Assembly (NCBI GenBank): GCA_035604215.1
Contig: DATNIW010000143.1
Coordinates: 1 to 9,274 of the forward strand
Direction of reading: 5' to 3'
Source: UBA5070 sp035604215
GTDB lineage: Bacteria; Fibrobacterota; Fibrobacteria; UBA5070
DNA length: 9,274 bases
In this document: positions 1-5,028 of the stretch, piece by piece
Layout of the letters: each line of letters opens with the position of its first letter
How positions within the stretch are numbered: position 1 is the stretch's first letter
Notes under the pieces: generated by a model
What the model was told of the DNA's origin: nothing
What the model saw: only the letters and a program-made list of their open reading frames with translations
Database searches by the model: none
Position numbers and translations under genes: made by a program

Positions 1-2
1 TG

Positions 3-134
3 GATGGTGTCCACGACCACGCGACAATTCTCGCAGCCTTCCATGTGGTGCTGGAGTTCGGCGCACAGCTCCTTGGATGCCGTGCCGTCGATGTAGTCGG
101 AAATTCCGGACAGAAGCTCTTCGCAATCCTTCAT
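3..134 (-). CDS. Anti-sigma factor, zinc-finger (zf-HC2/ZAS) N-terminal part, truncated by window edge
   Basis: Only the first 44 codons lie in the window. They read MKDCEELLSGISDYIDG and continue through AELQHHMEGCENCRVVV. Visible zinc ligands are Cys4 and the H-x3-C-x2-C motif (His30, Cys34, Cys37), the signature of ZAS/zf-HC2 anti-sigma domains that hold an ECF sigma factor inactive. The ATG (134-132) overlaps the sigma-factor stop TGA (133-131) as ATGA. An SD-like GGAGGG (141-146 on the complement) sits a few bases upstream, so the pair is almost certainly translationally coupled. Whether a transmembrane segment or sensor domain follows cannot be seen. It could instead be a short soluble ZAS protein. 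Confidence 0.85.
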   Translation of the reverse strand, partial: MKDCEELLSGISDYIDGTASKELCAELQHHMEGCENCRVVVDTI

Positions 135-790
135 CGCAGACCCTCCGATGCGGCGGCCAAGCCGCCAAGTCCCGCCGGGATGCCGTGGACATGCGCCATC
201 GCCTCGCCGCCGAAGGCTCGCGTCAATTCCTCCCGCAGCCGCAGCCGCGCGCGCAGGAGGCGCACCTTGACGTTCCCCGCCGTGATGCCCAGTTCTCGCG
301 CGGTCTCCTCCGTGGAACGACCATCCACGTCCCGCAGCACGAACGTGGCGCGCAGCGTGTCGGGCAGCGTCGCGATCGCCCCGTCCAGGATGGCCTGCAG
401 TTCGTGGCGTTCGATGGACCGCGAGGGATCCTCGCTCCAGTCCACCAGGAGTTCGGGCCGGGCGATGGGGTCGTCTTCGGACTCCGACGACAACTCGTCC
501 AGGGAAAGCCCCTCCTTCCGTTTCCGCGAGCGGAGGGCGTCGAGACCGGTCCGGGTCACGATTTGTCCCACCCAGGTGCAGAACCGGGAATCGCCGCGGA
601 AGGTCTCCAATGCCTCCATCGCCTTCAGGAAGGAGATCTGGACGACGTTCTCGACTTCTTCCTTTTCTCCCAGGAGCCTCCAGGCCACCGCCCAGGCGCG
701 GCGTTCGCACCCGCGCACCAGTCGGTCGAAGGCGTCGAAGTCGCCGTTCCTCGCGCGCAGGACCAAGGCGCTTTCCTCGGCGACGTCCAT
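131..790 (-). CDS. ECF-type RNA polymerase sigma factor (sigma-70 family)
   Basis: A 219-residue alternative sigma factor, expected to direct RNA polymerase to stress or envelope-response promoters. Region 2 covers about residues 22-92 (FDRLVRGCERRAWAV, then VVQISFLKAME, then the FRGDSRFCTWVGQI segment typical of -10 recognition). An acidic linker (SSESEDDP) follows. Region 4 covers about 131-186 (LPDTLRATFVLRDVDGRSTEETA, then a helix-turn-helix ending GNVKVRLLRARLRLRE). I chose the ATG at 790 because MDVAEESALVLRARNGD is where ECF proteins usually begin. In-frame ATGs at 817 and 862 would add poorly conserved residues, and the 817 one would lie almost at the proposed transcription start. None of the starts has a good SD. 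The gene is followed with ATGA overlap by a ZAS anti-sigma factor, the standard ECF pairing. Confidence 0.9.
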   Translation of the reverse strand: MDVAEESALVLRARNGDFDAFDRLVRGCERRAWAVAWRLLGEKEEVENVVQISFLKAMEALETFRGDSRFCTWVGQIVTRTGLDALRSRKRKEGLSLDELSSESEDDPIARPELLVDWSEDPSRSIERHELQAILDGAIATLPDTLRATFVLRDVDGRSTEETARELGITAGNVKVRLLRARLRLREELTRAFGGEAMAHVHGIPAGLGGLAAASEGLR

Positions 791-827
791 GAGTCTGTCG
801 TGGCTGGATCGGAGCATCCGGACCAGC

Positions 828-853
828 AGTATAGGATTCTCCGCGGGGTTACA
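828..853 (-). promoter_or_regulatory. Candidate ECF/sigma promoter upstream of the sigma gene
   Basis: On the minus strand TGTAAC (853-848) is followed after 14 bases by TATACT (833-828). The AAC-containing upstream box resembles -35 elements used by ECF sigma factors, many of which autoregulate. A start a few bases after 828 would give a ~30-base leader to the ATG at 790. The 14-base spacing is short for a sigma-70 promoter, so the housekeeping reading is weak. Confidence 0.3.
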
Positions 854-903
854 TTTTCCCACGCCCTGTCCGAGACTCGAGCAACACCAAAGGTGGAAGT
901 ACG

Positions 904-1431
904 ATGAAACGGAAGATCCTGGTCGCGTCCTTGGTCCTGCTGGGACTCTCCTCCTGCGCGATGCTGGGCCATGAGCTGTCCGGGGACATCAAGAAGCCCA
1001 CCTTCCGGTACGTGACCTACGAGGTGGGCGAGATCACGCCCCACCACACCACCGTGAATTTCGTGTTGTCCTGCTACAACCCCAATTCCTTCGGGCTCGA
1101 TGGCGTCACCTTGGGCTACGAGTTGTCCACGGAAAACCACAGGTTCCTCCAGGGCAAGGACATCCAGGTGGAGCTCAAGGCCAACGACACCACCCGGATC
1201 ATTGTGCCCACCGAAGTCCCCTACGGCGACGCTCTGCGCGCGGCCGGAACCGTCGCCGCGAAGATCGCGATGAACAACAAGTCCCTTCCGGTGCGCATCG
1301 ACGCGGTCCTCGCCTGCCACAAGCTGATCACCTTCTCCCTCAAGGTCAGCCAGACCGTGGATGTGCCCCTGGGAGAGGTGGAGGAAGAGTTGCAGAAGAA
1401 AGCCAGGAGCGTGATCCACAAGCTGCTCTGA
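904..1431 (+). CDS. LEA14/WHy-domain lipoprotein
   Basis: A 175-residue predicted lipoprotein. MKRKILVASLVLLGLSSC is a lipoprotein signal peptide with lipobox LSSC and lipidated Cys18. The mature part is one small beta-sandwich of the LEA-2/WHy type (desiccation-related LEA14 family), recognised by the FxYVTYEVGEITPHHTTVNF start, the YNPNSFGL 'NPN' motif at 58-65, and an alternation of strands up to VSQTVDVPLGEV. The C-terminus is a short charged helix. Bacterial members are small envelope proteins of unclear biochemical role, often linked to stress. The ATG is preceded by AGGTGG (891-896) at 7 bases. The gene is divergent from the ECF sigma factor, so regulation by that sigma is possible, but no matching promoter is evident on this strand. 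Confidence 0.85.
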   Translation: MKRKILVASLVLLGLSSCAMLGHELSGDIKKPTFRYVTYEVGEITPHHTTVNFVLSCYNPNSFGLDGVTLGYELSTENHRFLQGKDIQVELKANDTTRIIVPTEVPYGDALRAAGTVAAKIAMNNKSLPVRIDAVLACHKLITFSLKVSQTVDVPLGEVEEELQKKARSVIHKLL

Positions 1432-1456
1432 CCGGCGAGAGTGGGCACTCTGTCGG
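1432..1456. terminator. Stem-loop between convergent genes, possible bidirectional terminator
   Basis: Immediately after the lipoprotein stop, CCGGC-(G)-AGAGTG-GG-CACTCTG-TCGG folds into a hairpin of about 11 pairs with one bulge and one G-T pair. It lies between the convergent lipoprotein and Fic stops and could serve both. Neither side has a T-tract, so intrinsic termination is only plausible. Confidence 0.4.
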
Positions 1457-1469
1457 ATCCATCGAGCGC

Positions 1470-2519
1470 TCACCTCAAGCCGTACCACACCCCCCGACCG
1501 CTGCCGTGCGGTTCCAGCCTCCCACGCTCCACCAATGCCCGGAAGTGCTGCTTGAGCGTGTTCCGGCTGGTGCCGGTCAGCCGGATGGCTTCGCCGATGG
1601 TGACCCGACCATGCTCGCGGGCGAACTCGACGATCCGAACCGACAGCTCGGGCAGCGACGCCAGCACGATCTTCTCGCGCTCGATCTTTTTCTCAAGCCG
1701 CCGCACCTGCTCGGCCAGGGACCCCAGGAAAAACTCCAGCCACGGCCGCCAGTCCGGTGTTTCCGTGCGAATCGTGCCCTGGGTCTGGCGCAACGCCAGG
1801 TAGTAGGCCTCCTTGTTCCGCTCGATCACGCTCTCCAGCGAACTGAAGGGTACATGGGCGTATCCGGCCTGCAGAAGCAGAAGCGTGGTCAACGCCCGGC
1901 TCAGCCGTCCGTTTCCATCCTGGAACGGATGGATCTCCAGGAACACCACCACGCAAAGGGCCACGACCAGCAGCGGATGCAGACGGCCGGTTTCCCGCTC
2001 CCGGTCCACCCATGCGACAAGTTCCGTCATCAACCGCGGCGTATCGAAGGGCGACGCGGTCCGGAACACGATCCCGATCTGGACACCCGTCTCGTCGAAG
2101 GCGGCGACGCTGTTCGAGGTGGTCTTGTAGTCGCCCCGATGCCAGGAGTCCTTCTCGCTGTGGCGCAACAGGATCTTGTGCAACTGCTTGATGTGGTTTT
2201 CGTCGAAGGGAATGTCCTGGAACGACTCGAGCACCAAGTCCATCAGCTCGGCATCGCCGGCCACTTCCTGCTCGTCTCGGCTGTCGAAGGACCGGACCTC
2301 CATGTTCGACAACAGCCGCTCGACTTCCCGATCGGTCAACTTGCTACCCTCGATGCGGGTCGACGAGCCGATGCTTTCGATGGTGGCCACCCGCCGCAAC
2401 GCCGACAACCGATCCGGTGCCAAACTCCCCAAGGCGCGCCAAGCGCCCTTGAATTCGTCGATCCCAGCGATCTGCCTCAGGACTTCCGGAGTGATCTCGA
2501 TCGCATCTGCCCATTGCAT
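1470..2519 (-). CDS. Fic-domain protein (class II, AMP-transferase type) with C-terminal winged helix
   Basis: A 349-residue Fic protein. Fic enzymes transfer AMP (or related groups) from nucleotides to Ser/Thr/Tyr hydroxyls of target proteins. The catalytic motif HPFQDGNGR is complete at 197-205, with the invariant His197 and the phosphate-binding DGNGR loop. The N-terminal part carries the autoinhibitory motif [S/T]xxxE[G/N] as S53-TRI-E57-G58, placing it in class II, where Glu57 would block the gamma-phosphate site. The flap region WHRGDYKTTSNSVA lies at 126-139. The C-terminus (about 290-349, VTIGEAIRLTGTSRNTLKQHFRALVERGRLE) is a winged helix-turn-helix, suggesting DNA binding or autoregulation. 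The length fits the common bacterial Fic-wHTH family. The ATG has no clear SD. The gene stands alone with no visible antitoxin, in line with the built-in inhibitory helix. Confidence 0.93.
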   Translation of the reverse strand: MQWADAIEITPEVLRQIAGIDEFKGAWRALGSLAPDRLSALRRVATIESIGSSTRIEGSKLTDREVERLLSNMEVRSFDSRDEQEVAGDAELMDLVLESFQDIPFDENHIKQLHKILLRHSEKDSWHRGDYKTTSNSVAAFDETGVQIGIVFRTASPFDTPRLMTELVAWVDRERETGRLHPLLVVALCVVVFLEIHPFQDGNGRLSRALTTLLLLQAGYAHVPFSSLESVIERNKEAYYLALRQTQGTIRTETPDWRPWLEFFLGSLAEQVRRLEKKIEREKIVLASLPELSVRIVEFAREHGRVTIGEAIRLTGTSRNTLKQHFRALVERGRLEPHGSGRGVWYGLR

Positions 2520-2530
2520 GAACCAAAACT

Positions 2531-2550
2531 ACACCCAATTACACCCAATT
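2531..2550 (-). repeat. Perfect tandem 10-bp repeat just upstream of the Fic start
   Basis: The + strand carries ACACCCAATT twice back to back (AATTGGGTGT twice on the coding strand), starting 12 bases upstream of the Fic ATG. The junction contains TGTAAT (2538-2543, minus strand), which matches a -10 box at 5 of 6 positions, but no good -35 lies at the right distance. A repeated site of one helical turn next to a gene encoding its own winged helix suggests an operator for autoregulation. This is inference. Confidence 0.45.
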
Positions 2551-2660
2551 TGGTCCCGCCTCCATTCCAACGCCCATTTCCATCCAATACGGCTCAGCCA
2601 GATCAGGGAGCTCCGTGAACACGGTCAGAAATCAACCTGGTGACCAACGTGCTAACATTT

Positions 2661-2714
2661 AGTGTTCTATATCTAGACTTTATTTGGCATTTAATATATC
2701 ATATATAGATCACT
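2661..2714 (+). promoter_or_regulatory. hipB promoter bracketed by an imperfect inverted repeat (candidate operator)
   Basis: A 12-bp arm AGTGTTCTATAT (2661-2672) is repeated inverted as ATATAGATCACT (2703-2714) with one mismatch. Between the arms lie TAGACT (2674-2679, 4 of 6 to the -35 consensus), a 17-base spacer, and TATCAT (2697-2702, 5 of 6 to the -10 consensus). Transcription would start about 6 bases before the ATG at 2715, and no SD is present, so the mRNA would be nearly leaderless. HipB proteins bind palindromes over their own promoter. The layout fits such autorepression but has not been demonstrated. Confidence 0.5.
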
Positions 2715-3032
2715 ATGAAAGAGCCCAAAACATCATTGCTCCCCAGCCAGGAGCGGATCTTGAGCACCCTGGGGGAAAACCTCCGGTTGGCACGCCTGCG
2801 GCGCGATCTCTCGTCGGCGCAAGTCGCAGAACGAGCGGGGGTGGCCCGTACCACCCTGGTGCGATTGGAACACGGCGACGACGGAGTCTCCCTGGCGAGC
2901 CTGATCAAAGTCCTGTTCGTTCTCGGTCTGGATGCCGATCTCGAATCGGTATCCCGGGACGATGCGATGGGACGGCGGCTCCAGGACCTGGGGCTGCTGG
3001 AACGCAAACGGTCCTCCAAGAAGAAGGCCTGA
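2715..3032 (+). CDS. HipB-like antitoxin, XRE-family helix-turn-helix
   Basis: A 105-residue DNA-binding protein. The helix-turn-helix covers about residues 19-72 (LGENLRLARLRRDLSSAQVAERAGV, then ARTTLVRLEHGDDGVSLASLIKVLFVLG), the Cro/C1/XRE fold. The tail DDAMGRRLQDLGLLERKR is typical of HipB-like partners of HipA toxins, and the extreme C-terminus is Lys-rich (KRSSKKKA). In intact loci HipB represses the operon and neutralises the HipA kinase. The next gene starts 2 bases after this stop and is HipA-like but broken, so this antitoxin is probably an orphan that could still act as a repressor. The ATG at 2715 abuts an inverted repeat and lacks an SD. The protein itself appears intact. Confidence 0.85.
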   Translation: MKEPKTSLLPSQERILSTLGENLRLARLRRDLSSAQVAERAGVARTTLVRLEHGDDGVSLASLIKVLFVLGLDADLESVSRDDAMGRRLQDLGLLERKRSSKKKA

Positions 3033-3034
3033 CC

Positions 3035-3229
3035 GTGGATCGGAGCATCTTCGCCTTCTTCCAGACAGATCCTGGAACGGACATTCCGACCGGCACGCTG
3101 CGCTCCCGCGAGTTGCGCGGGAAAGAGGTGGACTTGTGCTGGGCTTCCTGCTCCAAGACCAGTTGGACTGAACGCGCGCGAACCTCACCTGAAAACTTGC
3201 TCACTCCCATGAAGACGCCCCCTTCTTAA
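3035..3229 (+). pseudogene. HipA-like toxin, N-terminal remnant fused to IS3 sequence
   Basis: From GTG 3035, two bases after the hipB stop and preceded by AAGAAGG (3021-3027) at 7 bases, the frame reads VDRSIFAFFQTDPGTDIP then TGTLRSRELRGKEV. This matches the N-terminal subdomain of HipA kinases, where a short beta-strand segment is followed by 'GxLxxRxRxGRE-xxFxYD'. Homology stops near codon 31-32. The remaining 32 codons to TAA (3227-3229) are antisense to an IS3 OrfA. A full HipA is about 400 residues, so more than 90% including the kinase core is missing and the toxin cannot be active. The HipA assignment rests on ~30 residues and the hipB-adjacent position. Confidence 0.68.
3127..3210 (-). 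pseudogene. IS3-family OrfA transposase, first ~28 codons only
   Basis: The minus strand reads MGVSKFSGEVRARSVQLV then LEQEAQHKST. This is the characteristic start of IS3/IS911-type OrfA proteins (consensus KFSxEVRxRAVRLVxE...H.S.WAAI), ahead of their helix-turn-helix. After HKST the family consensus should continue WAAIxSIAxKIG, but the sequence changes to antisense hipA. Only the extreme N-terminus of the DNA-binding subunit remains, so there is no function. GGGGG upstream of the ATG is the probable original ribosome site. Confidence 0.75.
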
Positions 3230-3263
3230 GTGTAGGAGCCTCCTCAATTTCCGGGGCGATTCA
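3127..3263 (-). mobile_element. IS3-family insertion sequence, left-end remnant
   Basis: Read on the minus strand from 3263, the sequence begins TGAATCGCCCCGG and runs through GAGGAGGCTCC, the look of an IS3-group left inverted repeat. It continues with a G-rich ribosome site and the ATG of OrfA (3210). Homology ends at about 3127-3131, where it runs straight into hipA. The rest of orfA, all of orfB and the right inverted repeat are absent, leaving about 10% of a normal ~1.2-1.5 kb element. It cannot transpose by itself. Target-site duplication cannot be judged because the other end is lost. The outward end lies 20 bases from the stop of the SPFH gene. Confidence 0.75.
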
Positions 3264-3283
3264 CCCGGAATCCAGCGTTGGGG

Positions 3284-4138
3284 TTACTTGAGGTTGATGA
3301 TCGGAGTATTTCCACCCTGAACCTGAGGGAGATGCCCGTCCCATTTCTGGACGGTTTCCCATTGGATCAGCTCCGGTGTGATCGTGCGTTGCTTCAGCTC
3401 ATTCGCCTGGGCTTGGCCCTGGGCTTCTGCGACAGCCGCCTTGGCTTTTCCTTCCGCTTCCGCGACGGTTTTCGCCGCTTCGGCCTGGGTCACGGCAAGC
3501 TCGTTCTGCGCCTGCAAGGCCTTCTGGTTGGCGGTGATCTTCTCGTCGATGGAGGCCTTCACGGAAGGGGGCAGACGAAATTCCCCCACGGTGAACAGCC
3601 GCAACCCCGTGAGTCCGATTTTCGACACGTCGGAAGCGACGACCATCTGCAAGGTGTCGAACAACTTCTGCTTCCCGGCTCCGAGGATTCCGGCCAATGA
3701 ATCGTGGGCACCTAGCTTGTTCAAATCGTCCCGAACGATGTTCCGGAGAAATCCGTCCGTGATCTGCTCCGGGCCTTGCCTGAATTTTTGGAACAAATCG
3801 CCCACATGCTCCGGGTCGATCTGGTAGGCGACGCCGACATCGGTATTGATGGAAACACCTTCCGCCGTCTGGAAGGTGAACGATTCGTCGATGGCCTTGC
3901 CTTCGTTCGAAGATGCCGTCCACGTGTACTGCTGCTGGGAGGTGGGGAACAGCGCCAAGTCCTCGTTCCACCCGATCCAGTACCGGCCGACACCAAGAAC
4001 TTCGTGATCAACGCCCTTGTTTCCGCCTAGCTTGTAGATCTTGACTCCGACGCTCCCGGCGGGAACGTCCTGCCAACATCCCGTCAAGGCTGTCATGACT
4101 CCGAAGGCCAACAGTGGGCCGAGGATTCTCCGCTTCAT
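3284..4138 (-). CDS. SPFH/band-7 (prohibitin-like) domain lipoprotein
   Basis: A 284-residue protein. Residues 1-21 (MKRRILGPLLAFGVMTALTGC) are a lipoprotein signal peptide with lipobox LTGC and Cys21. The SPFH/band-7 domain covers about 23-190 (VPAGSVGVKIYKLGG, then TFQTAEGVSINTDVGVAYQID, then GLRLFTVGEFRLP). An Ala/Glu/Gln-rich coiled coil follows at about 192-250 (QAQNELAVTQAEAAKTVAEAEGKA), then the tail WETVQKWDGHLPQVQGG common in band-7 proteins. SPFH proteins oligomerise on membranes as scaffolds, usually anchored by a transmembrane helix. Here anchoring is by lipid, so the domain would be periplasmic or at the outer membrane. The ATG at 4138 was chosen for the lipobox, an SD (GGAGAG) at good distance, and the ATGA overlap with the upstream small membrane gene, with which it forms an operon. 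Confidence 0.9.
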   Translation of the reverse strand: MKRRILGPLLAFGVMTALTGCWQDVPAGSVGVKIYKLGGNKGVDHEVLGVGRYWIGWNEDLALFPTSQQQYTWTASSNEGKAIDESFTFQTAEGVSINTDVGVAYQIDPEHVGDLFQKFRQGPEQITDGFLRNIVRDDLNKLGAHDSLAGILGAGKQKLFDTLQMVVASDVSKIGLTGLRLFTVGEFRLPPSVKASIDEKITANQKALQAQNELAVTQAEAAKTVAEAEGKAKAAVAEAQGQAQANELKQRTITPELIQWETVQKWDGHLPQVQGGNTPIINLK

Positions 4139-4356
4139 TCCGACTCTCCTATGCGATGGATGGATACCTTGGAGGAAATCAGCTTGTGCACGAGCAGGCT
4201 GATTCCTGCTGCAACGACCAGTGCGGTCAGAACGACCCAACCCACGATCAGTTCGATCTTCGTGGACGAAACGCAATACGGCCCTGCGAATCCGAACCAC
4301 CAGAAAGCGAATCCGGCTGCCAGGGCCACGATGAGCAACCGTCTGAAAAGGCGCAT
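4135..4356 (-). CDS. Small two-helix membrane protein upstream of the SPFH gene
   Basis: 73 residues, with no recognised family. Two hydrophobic helices are evident at about 6-24 (RLLIVALAAGFAFWWFGFA) and 35-57 (ELIVGWVVLTALVVAAGISL), separated by a short segment with one Cys, and the C-terminus is charged (KVSIHRIGESE). The ATG at 4356 is preceded by GGAGAGA at good spacing. A GTG-started longer form from 4452 lacks such a site and would put a hydrophilic extension ahead of the helices. The stop overlaps the SPFH start as ATGA, so the two are translationally coupled. Small membrane proteins beside SPFH genes (NfeD types, for example) are common partners, but this one is not recognisably NfeD. 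Confidence 0.78.
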   Translation of the reverse strand: MRLFRRLLIVALAAGFAFWWFGFAGPYCVSSTKIELIVGWVVLTALVVAAGISLLVHKLISSKVSIHRIGESE

Positions 4357-4713
4357 TTCGATCTCTCCTCCGGAATCCGTCCGACCTGGTAAGGTTGGCG
4401 GGCACATCCAACGGAAATGGTTGTGTGTAGTTTTCGGGAAACTCCTGGTCACTCGGAAAAATAGGTCTCATTGTCCTCCTTTGGCTGGACGTCTGCGAAT
4501 CTGCCGTGCATCCAAGTACTCAAGAGGTGACGATCCCGTCCGAAGTCGTCCCCACTCTCCTCAAGCAAGTGCCAACCAACGTAGCCCAGTGTGCTCCGAG
4601 CAGGGTTCAACGTTCCGATCCACGTTCACCTAAACTCGTCGGACCAATCGGCCTATCTCTACTACCAGCCTCTCGATTCTACGGGAGATGCCTGCACCTT
4701 ACCGTCGGATCCC

Positions 4714-4728
4714 GGTTCGATTCCCCCC
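4714..4728 (+). repeat. 15-bp inverted match to the tmRNA T-arm
   Basis: GGTTCGATTCCCCCC on the + strand is identical to the T-loop and 3' T-stem of the tmRNA gene, which lies on the minus strand at 5036-5050. The flanking bases do not form a T-stem here (CCCGG against CCCCC), so this is not a functional tRNA. It may be a tRNA/tmRNA fragment or chance similarity, since GGTTCGATTCC is common to many tRNAs. Confidence 0.45.
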
Positions 4729-4802
4729 CCCTCTTGGCGCTCTCGAACCTCCCCGAAGCTCCCCAACTCTCTCGACCCTTCGCCAACGCCCCCCCAGCCC
4801 GC

Positions 4803-4828
4803 AGCGAAGCGCCACAGGCGCCAGCCCA
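4803..4828 (+). repeat. 26-bp hairpin repeat, copy 1
   Basis: Begins AGCGAAGCGCC, ends GGCGCCAGCCCA, and contains GCGCC-ACA-GGCGC, a 5-bp stem with a 3-base loop. It matches copy 2 at 25 of 26 positions, the single difference lying in the loop. It resembles a dispersed intergenic palindromic (REP-like) element. Confidence 0.65.
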
Positions 4829-4873
4829 ACCGACGCCACCCAATTTTCCTCAAACCTCCCCAACGCACGACGT

Positions 4874-4899
4874 AGCGAAGCGCCAAAGGCGCCAGCCCA
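4874..4899 (+). repeat. 26-bp hairpin repeat, copy 2
   Basis: Same unit as at 4803, with stem GCGCC-AAA-GGCGC. Starts of the two copies are 71 bases apart in direct orientation. The 45 bases between them are not repeated. Confidence 0.65.
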
Positions 4900-4951
4900 G
4901 TATGAAGCACGAGCTTCCGAGGCCGCTATCGAGGATGCAGCCGAAGGGAAA

Positions 4952-4992
4952 CGACCCCGACGGCGTCCGTATCGGGGGACGCCGAGGGGTCG
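4952..4992 (-). terminator. Strong hairpin terminator of the tmRNA gene
   Basis: The arms CGACCCC (4952-4958) / GGGGTCG (4986-4992) and CGGCGTCC (4961-4968) / GGACGCCG (4977-4984) give 15 pairs around an 8-base loop with a small internal bulge. On the minus strand the stem is followed by TTTCCCTT. It lies 36 bases beyond the mature tmRNA 3' end. A second, weaker hairpin (CCGAGG 4997-5002 with CCTCGG 5020-5025, plus an inner GCGC pair) lies between them. The T-tract is short, but position and stem strength support an intrinsic terminator. Confidence 0.6.
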
Positions 4993-5028
4993 ATGACCGA
5001 GGATGCGCCTCGAGAGCGCCCTCGGAAG

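Larger units (their letters stand above)
4357..4951. other. Non-coding, C-rich region between the SPFH operon and the tmRNA terminator
   Basis: About 595 bases with no convincing gene. Reading frames here are low-complexity (Pro/Arg-rich) with no family resemblance. It must hold the promoter of the two-gene SPFH unit (minus strand), but I cannot pick a good -35/-10 pair. The part at about 4720-4860 is strikingly C-rich on the + strand. It contains the 26-bp repeat pair, a 15-bp inverted match to the tmRNA T-arm, and, at 4475-4482, an AAAGGAGG followed three bases later by an ATG on the minus strand (4471). Confidence 0.6.

Noticed and set aside
45..974. Long + strand frames over the sigma gene
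   Set aside because: The minus-strand sigma and anti-sigma genes explain the region. The + frames are Ser/Arg-rich shadows.
625..1488. 287-codon minus-strand frame across the sigma and lipoprotein genes
   Set aside because: It is a shadow of the LEA14-type lipoprotein on the other strand and of the sigma gene in another frame, with no family resemblance.
4690..4745. tRNA gene on the + strand suggested by GGTTCGATTCC
   Set aside because: The T-stem does not pair, and no D-arm, anticodon arm or acceptor stem can be built upstream.
4800..4900. CRISPR array or integron attC sites suggested by the two repeats
   Set aside because: Only two copies, no third copy at the same spacing, no cas genes or integrase, and no paired GTTRRRY/RYYYAAC cores.
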